A DNA stretch of 64,000 nt from Oegoconia quadripuncta (taxonomy: Eukaryota > Arthropoda > Insecta > Lepidoptera > Autostichidae). The stretch is taken from contig OX438747.1 in NCBI GenBank assembly GCA_949316235.1, forward strand, positions 28,152,618 to 28,216,617. The letters run 5' to 3'. The notes under the pieces are model-generated. The model saw only the letters and a program-made list of their open reading frames with translations. It did no database searches and was not told the origin of the DNA. The first letter of the stretch is position 1, and the number at the start of each line of letters is the position of its first letter. Below are positions 19,729 through 33,609 of this stretch, one piece after another. Position numbers and translations under genes: made by a program.

Positions 19729-19939
19729 GAATATAATACTTTGCGTAGTTTGGGACTAGATAATTTGGTTTACCTAAGTGTCAAAAAAAACTAGTTCGAA
19801 AACGAATGGGTAGACCCAGTCTGGAATGGGACTGATGTGGCTTTTGTAGCTTTCGTAGCTTTCGCGTGCGCTTTCACATAATTGGTATAATTTAAAACTA
19901 GACAAGAAGTTTACTCGGCGACCAGCGACTAGGACACCT

Positions 19940-20100
19940 GCAGGGTTACTACAACTTGAGCGATTCGAGTGAGAAAGAGTCGCGACATAGTCAGTCGTTT
20001 GACAGCTGTCAACTTGATCGCCAATCGGCTTTGAGAGATGTAGGCTATGTCGCATGCAACTCTATGTCACTCGAGTCGCGCTAAGTTGTAGTAGCCCTGC
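19940..20100. mobile_element. MITE of about 160 bp with CAGGG ends
   Basis: GCAGGGTTACTACAACTTGA at the left mirrors a right end containing AAGTTGTAGTAGCCCTGC; the match extends imperfectly to about 33 bp (CTCGAGTGAC-like). CAGGG ends are hAT-like; target duplication not evident. Confidence 0.6.
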
Positions 20101-23100
20101 AATATCGACAGATAGTCTTGAGTGTCGTATAGTTTTGGACGATCAGTGAAGTTTCTAGGCTCATACTAGAGTATAAAATGGCTAGAGTATAAAATTCCAA
20201 TATAGTAAAAACTGATGCTTGGGATTTTAGTAAGACACTACCTACCGATGAATTGTACTAAGCTTCACACAGCCCAACGCCACAATAAGGCTATTGTCCC
20301 TTTCTGAAGGTGTGAAATGGAGAGGGACGACAACAACCCCGAACGCGGCACTCGAAGCATCAAAAATCATACCCCTAGTTTCTTCTTTTGCGTGAAATTT
20401 AAATAATGGGTTCATGATTATGATTAGATTTGTCGCGCTTTTATAATGTTATCAATCATGAAAACTATAATAAAAGTGTTGGTGAAACTTAAAATTATAA
20501 ATGTTTAATGACAAAATATATATTTGGGTATAATATTGTTAAGATATATATACTAGTTTAAATTACATGTCAATATGCGCTTTAGAAAATTAATAAGAAT
20601 TGTTAAATTTATGTCAAATGAAAATAACAAAATAGAAGTATAAGAGAATAAAATTCATTTTACAATATTCAATTTTTCTGTTGGCGACCCGACTTTTCCT
20701 ACAGTCTCGTCACGTAAATTTGCAGCAAACTAATCGCACATACAGATAAAATCATTTTTGTTGTAATATTAGTGAGGATAGAATTTCCTTACGCGACACA
20801 ATTGAAACCTCCCCATAATACAAAATTAGTTAAGGCTGTCCGCTGTCTGACTTTCAGTCGGGCCGACTTTTTCACCGATTTTTCTCGCCGAATTTTTATA
20901 GGACATGCGCTTTTTTATATTGCAATTCGTAGGTGTCATTTTTATATTATCAAGAATTAAGTAGTAACAGTAAATTACTAAAGTAACATTGTAATTATGA
21001 TTTTTTTTGACGGATAAAAAATACGTATCTACGTCATATGATGAGTGATGTGGTTTTTCTTAAATTTTATTTTAATTTGCAGAACTGAAAAATAATATTA
21101 AAGTTACCCGTATTTTTTTCCAGATGTAACCATGTTACTATTGCCATTATCAATCACTAAAAGAATATGAAAATTGATATACTTCCACACAAAAATTTAA
21201 TCATGTGCTTTTCTCACATGATTAGAAAAGAATCTTTTTCGGGGTTAATTTCGTCCGTCCATACATTCAAGGTATGTCATGGGAAGAGCCCTAAAGTACA
21301 AACTTACAAGACGCACTAATTCAGGGACGGCGAATCATTATGGAATAACGCGCCATTTTTTCTAAAAAAAAATAATAGACGTGCCGTTAAATAATTTTGA
21401 CTTGGATGGTTATTGGGAAAATAATAAAACTAAATACATACTATCAACTTAAAACTCTTCATTTATGACCAAAAAATTTTTGTGCTATCACTAATATATC
21501 TATATCACATCTATCTATAATTCTATCTATGACTATTATTATCGTAATAAATGTTTCAGATAACGTGTTGTATCTTGAACTAAAATGCAAACATTCGGTT
21601 TTGTTCGGAGGCGTGCCCAAAATATTTTGCCATTGGTTCGCCATCCCTGCACTAATTTCTTCTAAAGGTTTAAAAAAATGAACGAAATGGAATAAACACA
21701 CGCTATAATATTGTACTTTTACTGCCAAGCTGCTGCCAACTGCTGGCAAAACAGTATACTCTATCTGTACAGTCGACGGCACTATGACCGTAACACCTAC
21801 CAGTAGTCCAATCAACTAGCCCCCGTAGCATGACATTGTTTGTCGCGCGCGACGTAAGAATGGGATAGTTGTATATTTCGTCCGAGCGAATGAGCAGGAC
21901 AAATATATTATCTCACGCAATATAAACATTTATCGCACTGTCATAGTGCAGGATTAATGATATTGATAGATGCCCCTCGCCTAATAGAGTATCGAATGTA
22001 TGGTCAATGCAGTTTGCTAAAGTGTTGTATAATATGTTACAACGGACAAGTAATTCAATAGCTAGGTTATGTATAATAAAGAATTTCTCCCAACTGCTAT
22101 ACCAAACTATCGAGATTGTCTTCGTATCTGTTAAAATAACCGACTGTGTAACCTTCCCATATCTATCAAATTCCCCAATAAATAATTAATACCCTTCGCA
22201 CTACTCATATTGTTTCAGTAAGCGTTGAGATGCCCTCACAAATTAACACATCAGTTGGGCCTGACCTTTCTAACGTCAGCACCGTAACTTAATAACTTTA
22301 CCTTGAGATTTTCTTTTGGATTTGTCAATTGTAATCTATGAAGTCTAGGTTGCACTGAAGGAAGAATTAATGTAGATATCTACATAATGATTGGACTCAA
22401 GTGTAAGCTGGCCCTTGCGACGCTACCAAAAATGTGAACGTAGCGAGACCTGCTTATACTGGTGTTACGGTCGTGTGGCTGGGTGTACTATCATATCTTC
22501 ACAAATTTATATTAGACCGTGAAGGTATAATTTTAATAAAGGATTAATCAAAATCGACCCACAACTGGCGCCAATACATTAAAATGTATATGGCTCACAT
22601 GGTCTACTGATGATACAAATGCCTGCATGGGATTATTCTTGATTAAAAAATGAAATAATATTCGAAGTCAGTTAGGATTAAGTGCAGATAAGTAGATATA
22701 GAAGGTCGATGGATATCAATTGACTGGAGTTTTCAATAAAAATCCCATGCAGAGCTTTAATATCGGACATAATGTGGTTTCAATTTCAGCAAATGGAATT
22801 CAATCTGTAAAAAATACAATCGAATTACGATTGTTAATATGTTTGTTGTAAACATTATGCTATGAGTTTGTATAGACCACGGAACACTAAAAACGAGTGG
22901 AAGTACGATGGGGGCGTGGCGGGTGTGCCATAAATAACGGAATTACGCAAACTTGACGTCAGTTATTCTCATATTCTTAACGAATCTAGCGGTGAGTTTG
23001 CTATAACAACTCTATATAACAATATATATTTGAATATATATATTCAAATAACCGACGTTTGACTATGTACATATTTTAACAATTACAACCAATTACTGTA

Positions 23101-26100
23101 AGGTTTCATTTGTGTTACACAGTACGATTTTTACTTTGTGTCGAGCTTAGTGACAGTATCACGTAATTGACACTGCAGGGTTCGAGTGTTAATTACGTGA
23201 TAGTGTCACTAAACACACACACTTTAACATTCGAACCCTCCAATGTTAATTACGTGATATATGTTGAAGACGGATCGTTAAATTAGCCATTCAATTATTC
23301 TATTCAATAGGCGGATCGTTACGTATGGCGGATATTTTCCATATTTTATTGAAAACTGTGAACATTTGTTAGACTGTGTTTTTTGGAAAAGGAATAGAAC
23401 TTTTGGTATAAGGAGGACCACGCAGTTGGCCTCCATTCTGGACAGCACAGATTTTTGTAATGAAATGTACCCTCATATACTTATTCTTTTCACATGTACT
23501 TTTATTTAATATGTTACGTAAGTTCATGCGAGTCTTTAATTGTTGAACCTAATATCGAGGATTATTACTTTTATTTAAAGAATATTTGACGATCTGTTCC
23601 CGAATAATAAGTCTATCTGGAATTTGATTTGTGAAGTTTTTCGACTAAAAGAAAATGGATTAGCCTAGTTTTAAGGTTGCTCATTTATATCAATGTATAT
23701 TTAAATATTGAAATGAAAGAAGTTGTTTAAATGATGCGACAGGACAAATGAAAAAAAAACCGACATTTCGCCTATATTTTTATCACCGATTTTATGACCG
23801 GCTTTTTGTACGACGTGTGCGTTTCAATATTGAAGTCGGTAATTTTCAATTTTCGCCGAAAAAAAATCGGTTCCCGATTGTACGACGTGGGTGGGACAGC
23901 CTACGTGTTCTTAAATAGGATAATATTTAATGGCAAATTTAACCATCTGCGTGCGTACCTATAACAGATATACACTTCCTCTTGTTTTTGTTCCGTGGCA
24001 TAGACTACCAAGCGTCGGTGAGAATTTGTTATACATAAATACCAGCCGTCAAACGGAGTTTTACTATTTTGATAAGATTCTCCTTTGTTGCATTATGCAT
24101 ACTGGAATAGAGTTAACTATTATTTAGTCTGTGGTTACTAGTTATAATAATAGACTTTTAATGTTATGTATGACCGCTTACCTACATATGATCTCAAGAT
24201 TGAGTGTCACTCTTAACACTATTTTTTTGGTACTGTGGTATCTATTACAACAGTATCTCGAGTGTCAACTTGTTCAACTCAATCTTGAGACCCTGTTATT
24301 AATACGAACCTTAGTTTTGAGATGTTCAACACGTAAGAAAATACACCGTGACTTTTTTAAATACCCCAGTAAATTTAGGATTGGTTTAGTTGGGTTGGAC
24401 CAACTCTGAAATAGCATTTGTCCATACATTTGTTGTTGGTGGTGCTTATTTTCCAAGCAAGCTCTGAAACTCAAAGTATTTATCGTATATCACAGTGAAT
24501 ATTACATACTCCATACGAAATAGATACCCTGAGTACTATTTTATGGACAGTACGATACTTTAATTTTAATTCAAAGTTGGTCCATAGTAAATGTTGTTCC
24601 TTATTTAAACTAAGCAAACTCTAAAATTGACAAAGTACGGTGTATACAGACTTAAAGACTTTAGTAGAAGTTGTTTAATATCCGAATAGAATACAATTCA
24701 TTGCGTTGTTTGCAAATTTTATTGTTTTTATTGCAAAATATTCTATCTCCGACGTTGAATAACCTATGATAATGTGAAGCACTTAAATGTACAACACTGT
24801 TTAACTAATTATAGAACGCAAGACATATGTTAATACTTGTAAAATTATATTGAAAATTGGAGTAAACTGTAAAATTTCGACCATTCTTATGAAAATTGCG
24901 AAGCAAAATACAATACTATAGTCAATATAGCGTTAATATCTATTTATAATATAGCTACCTTTTTTTCGTAGTAAATTTATATTAATATTTGAATTACTTA
25001 CAAACGAATATTATGTTATACGCAGCTATGTAGACATTGATGATGTCACCAATGGAAGTTTCAGTTGTTCAACTACTAGTAGGCACCAGTTGGGCCATGG
25101 GCAACTTACGATATAATTACATCCTTTATGTTCAAAAAGGATATAATGTTCATAGTTGAACTATTTCATACTCAAGCTGTTACAAACGACTGCCACCGCA
25201 ATTCAATCCATTTTGTGCTGCCGTCTATGTGTACATAGCCGTTAAATAGTTTCTACGGATATTTCCCGAATTTTTTGTATCGAATCTTTGATGTCTGATT
25301 GTGCAACGCATTTTTACGTGCGATATTCGTCGGTCGTCGCCCAAAATAATAGTGAAAATGTTAAACTCACCATTCCCCTATCTTACAACACCGGATTTAT
25401 TTAACCTCTCTGTCGCCCGTTCCCACGCAAAAAGTGTAAGGGTCAAGTATCTCGGCGCGCCTGTCATATTTTCGAAAATACCTGCGGTGTTAAAAACGTT
25501 TATAGATACTCTTCTACTGGGTGTATTTGTAATCTGTGAAGAGCAATAGCTACGGGAATATATTATCTATGGATATAATGAATGAACACTACTACAGCTA
25601 TAATACAAAAAATCAGAAAAATGTTACGAGTTGTAATATGTAGGTATCCCTATATCCACGATATAATTGGTATATTTACGGAAAGCTCAGATTTATTTCA
25701 TGTTTTTCTTAAGAAACGGGTAATTCAATAAATTGTTATGAGAATTGGAAGTTCTATGGCAGGTTTCTAAGCCCGTTCTAATAAAAAACAGTAATTGGAA
25801 GTCTATGACTATTCTCCCACTCAAAGAGAAAAAAATTATTTTCGCAAATATAGACTAAATATCATAGCTAACATAACATGGCGCACATTATTGGATGCGG
25901 AATTTAATAGACAACAAGTTCAAACACAGTCCAAAGGAATTGGAACTCTATAATCATTACAATTGAGAGTTGAAAGTCGGGTGTCCGTGGGCACCGATCG
26001 GTGTCCGCGAGTGTTGACGGTATAAAAGTTTTTTTGTCACCGGTACTATTATTGTATACTATAATCACCGGATTTTAGTGGGAAATGTTACAGATGTTTG

Positions 26101-27130
26101 ATTGAGCTAGGTTTAGGCAAGTCCGGGAGCCAGTGTGTGTTTTTTTTGGTTTCTAGGACTATGTACGTACCTAATTTTCACTTTTATTTAAAATATACGA
26201 GTAGATAATGTGAATGTAGGAATAGCGTTGCAAGATCGGACTCAGTTTTATCTAAATTTGTTAGTAATTTAGTGTAAACAAAATTTATCGAAAAATAATT
26301 AACGAATGCAGTATAATGTTCTACAGCCACTGCTGAATCCGATATATCTATGTAACTTCCGTAAGTGCCTAAAATTAAAGATGGTTTATATAAAATGTCT
26401 GCTTCAAATAATTTTAAAATATTTTGACTACAATTATTATTAGATTTAGTGTTATTATTATATTATTTTAGCTGTAATTGAGGGTTTATTTTATTATTAC
26501 CGTATGACTTTTAGTAACTCTGAAAGAAATCCATTCAGTGTTACCAGATGTAATTTGTAAGATACCAAATTGACATAACGAAATTGTCAAATTATGTGTA
26601 TGATTCGTTAATTTTAGAAGTCGATTGACGTTCTAAAAACGTCATATTGGTAATAATATAGTGAACTGTTTGTATATGTGTAAATTTTGATAAAGCCTAG
26701 GTCGCATGTTATAGTATGCTAGAGTTCTATCGTATCACAAAATAATAATTAAAAATACATGAATTTGTTTAGTGAATTAAATGATTATGATATGATAAAA
26801 TCACAATATCTTTTTTTGATTTTCTTGTTCCCTCAATAAAGACGACCTCCGGAATTTCATACTTACGAACAGGATTACATAGACTACGTGGGTATCAGCA
26901 GTAATACAATGTTTGTGTACCAAAAAGCGGATACGCCCAAATTAGATCACATTGTAGTAATTGCTGCCCGTCTTAACGAAAATATTGTTAATTCAAAAAT
27001 AAAAATATGTAAAAATGTAAGCATACCCCTATACTTACATTGATGTTTATTTACGAAAATAACTAAATGGACGAATCCGACACAAATTAATCGGATCCAC
27101 TTAGTTATACTGAGCAATATTAACTATTTT
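20101..27130. other. Gene-poor AT-rich interval
   Basis: No exon with coding signatures was recognised. Open frames here (for example 21459-21815 minus) have AT-driven composition and no motif. Contents noted: decayed MITE ends near 20833-20935 and 23760-23905, a palindromic cluster at 23147-23265, an inverted repeat at 24190-24292, and a short AT palindrome near 23020-23050. Confidence 0.6.
23147..23265. repeat. Cluster of palindromic TTACGTGATA/TATCACGTAA repeats
   Basis: AGTGACAGTATCACGTAATT is followed by its near reverse complement AATTACGTGATAGTGTCACT. Then GTTAATTACGTGATA recurs at about 23244, with an inverted CAGGGTTCGAGTG/ATTCGAACCCT pair in between. Confidence 0.7.
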
Positions 27131-27132
27131 AC

Positions 27133-27328
27133 GATGGGTTCGTACTTGACCTTTATCACAACTGATGTTAAGTGAAGATGAGGTCGAAGATGGAAGCGTA
27201 CTGACCCGGAAACCCCAACACATTTGGGGGACTGGCTATCTTATCTCTGACAACCGGAACACAACAATGCTATTAACATTGCTGTTTGGCGGCAGATTTA
27301 GATAAGATGGTGGTAGCTAGCTAGCTGG
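27133..27328 (-). mobile_element. SINE family A, truncated
   Basis: Reverse copy with CAACTGATGTTAAGTGAAGA and GATAAGATGGTGGTAGCTAG; the tRNA-like head is missing. Confidence 0.75.
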
Positions 27329-27682
27329 TTTCATATAACTAAGTGGATAGACCCAAACGAGACAGTTAAGGCGTGGGCGGGGCGGCGTTTGTAATGATAC
27401 GTAAGTAACGCCTAGGTAGCTTGTGTGTGGGGTGTTATTAGATAAGGAACAATATAACCCCTATTTTTATAGCCTGGATCGATTCTATAACTAATTTCAG
27501 GTATATAATAGCGTTGTATAGTAGAATGGCGTCAAAATAATGTGTACAATTACAGATGTACTATGGTCTATGACTCGACATTATAATGGCCACGCCGTAA
27601 TGTAACACACTAAAGCACTTATCACACTATCCTATTTTTAGGAAATGGGAAGGTATAATCGAAGTTAGATTCCGATTTAGGC

Positions 27683-27861
27683 TGCCCGCCCACGGCCTAC
27701 AATCGGTGACCGATTTTTTGTAGGAGAAAAATTAAACGCCAATTTGCCAAAATGGTCAAAACGCCCACGTCCTACAAAAAAAATCGGTCACAATATCGGT
27801 GATAAAAGTATTGACTAAAAAATCGGCCCGATTATTGGTCCTACAAAGTCGTGGGCGGGCA
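27683..27861. mobile_element. MITE of about 180 bp with GCCCGCCCACG ends
   Basis: GCCCGCCCACGGCCTACAAT at the left mirrors GTCCTACAAAGTCGTGGGCG and GGC at the right. The interior has AATCGGTCAC/GTGACCGATT words. A diverged relative ends at about 23905 (GTACGACGTGGGTGGGACAG). Confidence 0.65.
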
Positions 27862-28507
27862 CACATAATGGATTGGAAGGTCCCGACCGCACTACTTCCA
27901 CCCTAAATGCAGACTATAGTGTTAGACTATAGACTTTTTTTTATGCACGCCGGGTTGGTACTTGACTTCAATCCTTAATCAGCCATGTATTCAATCAGCA
28001 ATGTATATTTAGGATATAATAAGCGGTTCCTAACTTCAGATTTGCTAAATACTGTTCCTAGAAATAGGATAGCGTAATAAGCGCAGTATTGACTCACCTT
28101 TTGGTGCTAACGACGCGCTGTCCCTATATGCACATTAGTTTCACGGACGAGACAGGTATTTTCCGATGACCCGTGGACCAACCAATGACATGGTTATCAG
28201 TATGATACGACTGTTTATCTCCATAATTGAGTGCACAAATTACTTTTATATTACCAAGATTAATTATTAAATATATTATATTTTTTTAAATCCTTAATAT
28301 ATACCTATTATAATTTTTATAATCCTTTACGTTACGTGATAATTATAATACTTACGAAATATATGAAGTTATTCAGTGACACACTATAGTTGTTCGAATT
28401 TACGTCACCCCATTTTGAGTTCGATTACAGGAGAAAGGACGAGATAACACGCCGGAATAATTGAGTTTCTTTAGTGCGATGTCGATTGTCCCATTAATTT
28501 TATCCAA

Positions 28508-28715
28508 TACTAGCTTTCCGCCCGCGGCTTCGCTTGCGTGGATCTTCATCGCGGATATTTGTTTATCCCGCGGGTACACTTTATAGGGATAAAAAATATC
28601 CTATGTCTTAATCCAGGGTATTTTCTGCCTTTATCCCTATTTTCATCCAAACCCGATCAGCCATGATTGACCAACAAACAAACATCCAAACTTTCGAATT
28701 TATAATATTAATTAG
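28508..28715 (-). repeat. Interspersed repeat with CTTTCCGCCCGCGGCTTCG end
   Basis: The reverse counterpart of the repeat at 1890-2165, running from ACTAGCTTTCCGCCCGCGGC to TTCGAATTTATAATATTAAT. Not coding. Confidence 0.6.
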
Positions 28716-28884
28716 ATGGAGGACATAGGTATTTTTGATCCATGGTCCAACTAGACGAACCACGGGAACCAAAGAATTTATATTATCTGTGGGAATAATA
28801 ATTATACAATTTAATTAATTATGTACATGAAACCACAAATTTATAAAACACAATTGAAAATACCTATATCTTATAGAAAAAATA

Positions 28885-30540
28885 AAATCAAAATCAAAAA
28901 TATTTTATTCAATGTAGGATACAAAAATATCACTTATTGAAAGTCAACATGTTATTATTTTTTTTTAAACTAAGTAGGTACATCGCTTCGCAAGGTGTTA
29001 TGGTTAGGGAGAAGAAGCGACAAGAAACTCCGCAACAACACATCTTTTCAATTTGTTTCCATCTTTACAATAATATTACATTTTAATATTACATATTACA
29101 AAACAATAGCAATTAACATAACGACCAGCTAACACCAGACCTCCTTATCGCCTAAATAATCATCTATCCTGTAATAACCCTTCTTACACAGAGTTTCTTT
29201 AATGTGGCGTTTAAATTTCTGCTCTGTTAAACTCAATCTGGTATTTTATTGTAAAAGCGTATGCTGTGTCCCACAAAGGATGTGCTAACCTTGCTAAGTC
29301 TAAATTGTGGAATTTCAATTTTATTTTTGTTTCTAGTATTCAAATTATGATTATCAGAATGTTTACGAAATAGGCATATATTTTTGCGTATACATTATAC
29401 TGTCATATATATATATTGAGATGCAACAGTTAAAATACTTATTTCTTTAAACAGGTCTCTTAGAGAATCACGGCAGCGTAAATTATATATTGCTCTGATT
29501 GCTCTTTTTTGTAGAACAAATATTGTTTGAATATCTGCAGCCCTACCCCACAGTAGTATACCATAAGACATAATGCTATGAAAGTAGCTAAAATAAACGA
29601 GCCTCGCTGTTTTAATGTCAGTAATCTTACGAACAGCATAAGCAGCTGAACTGAGCCTGCTCGCAAGTGTCTCAATATGCGACCCCCACTGTAGTGTGGA
29701 GTCCAAAGTGATGCCAAGAAAAACAGTGTTCTCAACAAATTCCAATGCTTCACTATTTAACCTTAGGTTGTTGTCCCCCTGCCTTACATTAGGTAAGGAA
29801 AACTTAATACATTTGGTTTTCTTAGCATTTAGGACTAAATTATTCACTGTAAACCAGTTCGAAACCTGTGAAAGAGTATCGTTTACACCGTCAATATCAT
29901 TCGACCCTCTCTTTATTTTGAATATAAATGAAGTGTCATCAGCAAACAACACAATATCAACCAGGTTCCGAACTAAATAAGGCAGGTCGTTAATATAAAC
30001 TAAAAACATAAAATAACCCAGAATTGATCCTTGAGGCACTCCCATTTTCACAAAAGATCCTGAAGATTTTTCCAGATTTACTTGAACTTTTTGAATTCTA
30101 TTTTCTAAATAAGAAGTTAATAAGTCGAGGGCTTTGCCGTGCACCCCATAATGTTCTAATTTAAATAAAAGCGTTTTGTGATCCACACAATCGAATGCCT
30201 TTGAAAGATCACAAAACACACCGATTGCATCGCTGCGATCTTCCCAGGCATTATAAATATTTTTAATTAGAGCTACACCAGCATCCGTTGTCGAGCGACC
30301 GTTAGTAAAGCCAAACTGTTTATCATGTAGTAGTCCATTTGTATTGAAATGACACAGTATTTGACCCAGAATAAGTTTCTCAAAAATTTTACTAAGTACA
30401 GGTAGAATGGAGATGGGCCTGTAATTATTGAGATCGTTTTTACATCCTGATTTAAAGAGAGGTACAACCTTACTATGTTTCATCAGTTCAGGAAAGACAC
30501 CTTGATCAATACTCGCATTGAAAATTAAGGCTAAGTAAGG
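28885..30540 (-). pseudogene. Non-LTR retrotransposon (Jockey/CR1-type) with reverse-transcriptase ORF, 5'-truncated
   Basis: The minus frame 30483-29395 encodes 362 residues of reverse transcriptase: KVVPLFKSGCKNDLNNYRPI early, then FCDLSKAFDCVDH (palm, first Asp), GVPQGSILG, and LFADDTSF (catalytic Asp-Asp). The end contains LQKRAIRAIYNLRCRD. These are the usual blocks in order. The 3' terminus near 28885 is the complement of an A-rich tail (AATCAAAATCAAAAATATTT on plus). Endonuclease and ORF1 are missing and the C-terminus is frame-broken after about 29395, so it is a dead copy. Clade not resolved. Confidence 0.85.
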
Positions 30541-30760
30541 AGTCGCCGTCCAACTCGCTTCCGTGAGGCATAGTACCTATACGCTAGCGCTATTGTCCCG
30601 CTGAATGCATAAGCTCAGCTGCTGAGCAAAGTAGGCACCAGCTCTCACATCTCCAGAGTCCAGTCTAACGGATAAATCCTTTACAAATTGTTTCGTGTCA
30701 GAAGACCAAGGGCCAAATGTCAAAGAACCAAAGATATTTTTTTCTTCATGTATGAGTTTC
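30541..30760 (-). mobile_element. Retroelement-derived segment joined to the LINE
   Basis: The minus frame encodes LTFGPWSSDTKQFVKDLSVR then AGAYFAQQLSLCIQRDNSAS, a motif string recalled from repetitive insect open frames. The 30541-30665 part recurs in opposite orientation at 55233-55365. The join to the LINE looks like a rearrangement. Confidence 0.5.
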
Positions 30761-31084
30761 ACAAGGATCTAACTACTCGTACATGGGACATCTGAGAAAG
30801 GGGAGAGAACACTAAAAAAATAAAAAAAAAACAACATTCAACAGTCATCATAATCTTTAATCCCAGATAATCTATACATGTGAACATATAATAATAACAT
30901 GGTAAAGGCCTATTTCGTTTATTAATTAACCAACAATCCACTATGCATGAAGCTTGCATGCCAGTTGCAAAATAATCGCGTAAGTATAACAATTCAAAGT
31001 AAAATACTTGCCTTAGCAGACGAATTGAAAAAAAAATGCTATGAAACACCACCTAAATGGAGAACATGAATTCAGAGCTATTAT

Positions 31085-31650
31085 TTATTAGGTTACCTAT
31101 GAAATTGACGTTTTGTATGAAGAATCTCATTGATGTATCACGCGCACCCAGTAAATGCCTATTCACTCTAGACTTGAAGATCCCAAGGTTGTAAGTGTCG
31201 GGAAAAACCGACGCGGGCAGTGAGTTCCATACCTTAGCAGTCCGCATGCATTGCAATGCAATGCAATGCAATAGACTGTATTCTCCATACAAACATTTTT
31301 AAAATCTTTTTGGGAACGGCAAATCCAAATTTAGCTAAACTTTGTGTGTATTATCGGATAACATTAAGTTAAGTATAGGCTGTGTAAATTTTTAAAAGTA
31401 ACCGCTTTATAAAAGTTTCAGCGAATTTAAGAAATAATATGGGAAGCACATGAATGAAGCTGTGTTCAAATTTTTTTTTATTATGTGATTTAGACCAGAT
31501 ATTAAGAGATATTTCATGTGAAACCTTGAAAATATATTCCATTTTCCATATGAAAAACAAATTTGGAAATAGCTATAGAATCGTAGAAGTTGGTACATAT
31601 GATTAAGGAAGATAAAAATCTCCAATTTCATAGGTAACGACCTAATATTT
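31085..31650. mobile_element. MITE family with CCTATGAAATTG termini, copy 2, with nested LINE fragment
   Basis: Ends TTAGGTTACCTATGAAATTG and CAATTTCATAGGTAACGACC are inverted. Between about 31128 and 31275 a LINE fragment is nested (minus translation KVWNSLPASVFPDTYNLGIF), bordered by short (TTGCA)n repeats. Confidence 0.75.
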
Positions 31651-31999
31651 GTAACTTATAATTTTCGATTAGATAGGCAGGGCGATGAGCGTTGCTCATG
31701 AAAATCTTTATGTAAAGTAAAGAAAGAGTAGCGACAGGCTGAAATTATTGATATACCCGAGCACATAATATAACATTAAGCTAATCGTCACAAGGTATGG
31801 CATTCAATACAATTGCGTTACGTGCTGACATAAATCGCGAGACAATTTGCGTCCGCATAAATGACAAATCAATTAAAATCAATAAATATTTTTTTTTGTG
31901 TAAACCTTCAACTGACATGCAAGTAAATTTTATAATGGACAATGGCGTCAATCTTAAGCTCACTAATATAATTATAACATTAATACAATATTTGATCAA

Positions 32000-33090
32000 T
32001 AATTACTAGATAGGTACGTGTGTAAAATAATGACATCTCGTATGGCGTGCGTATAAGCAATACTTTAAATATTCTTTTCCTATCACTGAAGCTTATTTTA
32101 AAAATGACAAAATTCGTTAGTTGCCTTTCATACCGCAAAAGTAATTGTTTTTTTTTTCATTTTAATGTCCCGGGCAATATGAAAGAATGTTTTTTTCAAT
32201 TCTTTACAATAGCCGGCAAAGGTAAACTGTACAGCTTATAGCAACTAGCCAAAAATATATTTTACGTTGCATACATCCTATACGTATACAAATAATTTCT
32301 TTTCAAATATTTTAACATCCTAAAATATATTTTAAAGGCAATCTGAAAACACCCAATGTCATACTTAAAAGGCCACAACTATCACAAGCACCTGTTGTAA
32401 ATACGTCCTATAACATTCTACTACAATTCTTTTATGCACTTATCGCACTCGATGTTAACTCGTCACCCCGTAATGAGAAAAGGACTCGTCTCAAATAGCG
32501 GCAACAATGCTAATGTTAAGAGGGTCTGTTCTGTCCTCATTGGATAAATTACAGAATTAATTTAAAAAGAATCGCTCTGACCTGTGAGAAGCCTAAAAGC
32601 TAATTATGAATAATACATCAATAGCTTTAGTTACGGTTATTTTAGAGAATTTCAAATTATTAATAATAACGGTCACTTTTTATAACCGACAATTCTGGAA
32701 AATAACCTTTTAAGCTTCTAGAGTGCAGGTCAGCGGTTTTTTTGATTTAATCTGTATTTAAAAAAAAATCTTATATCATCCCATGGGGGCGCCCCTGGAT
32801 AAACCATCTTAACACTAGCCGGCAGATGAAAATTAGCACCATACAAACTTACTACAAACTTTGCAAAGCTTGATTTTGTTTTCATCAGTTAAGGAGACTT
32901 ATACGACCAGTAATACTTTCTGTAAACACGGTGAAACAGAAGTGCTCCAGCTACTAAACTTTGATAATATAATACATAACCTTTTATATTAAAGGTAAGA
33001 CTTTTGATTGACATTAAAAAAAATTATTAAAAAGACGTTTCACTATCCACCCCCTGACACCATCATGAGACCCACGACAGATCGTACTAT
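32000..33090. other. AT-rich stretch with no recognised feature
   Basis: No coding motif, repeat head or terminal inverted repeat was recognised. Confidence 0.5.
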
Positions 33091-33091
33091 A

Positions 33092-33608
33092 TAGGGTCTA
33101 ACAAAATTAACCCGACAAACTTTGGCAGTTGCACGTACATGACAATAAAATAATATATTCATAAAGAAAAATAGTCTTAAACATTTTGTTTCCGAGTAAA
33201 AAAATTAAATGTAAGTGCAAATGAAAATACACATTAACAGACTTACTTCATTTCGATTGTACCTTGTTTTATCAATGAGAAAAAACAGGCAACGTTACAT
33301 TGATATGGAAGACGCCAAAGGGGGTGGCGGGCCATTGGGCGCAACCAATCACAGCAAGTCCACAACCAATCAGGCCAAGCGCCGGCGGCGATCGGCGAGC
33401 GGAAAGATACCGCGGCAGGTGTTTGTGTGTTGTGGCAAAGTACTTAGAGCGCGCGGCCATTAATGTCCAACTCACAAAATTTACATTTCTAAATTTTATT
33501 TTTTGAATAAAATCTGTTAACTTTAATGTTTTATTTTTTATTTTTTTCGTAATAGGTACATCCTATACATACACTGCAAAGTTTGTCGGGTTAATTTTGT
33601 TAAACCTT
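33092..33608. mobile_element. DNA transposon, about 515 bp, with 33-bp inverted termini
   Basis: Left AACAAAATTAACCCGACAAA and right TTTGTCGGGTTAATTTTGTT are near-perfect inverted ends. A GC-rich frame at 33300-33463 (KRRRRSASGKIPRQ) has no transposase motif. It ends directly at the TA where the next element begins. Confidence 0.7.
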
Positions 33609-33609
33609 A

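Noticed and set aside
21459..21815. 118-codon minus-strand open frame
   Set aside because: No motif and biased composition; no supporting exon structure.
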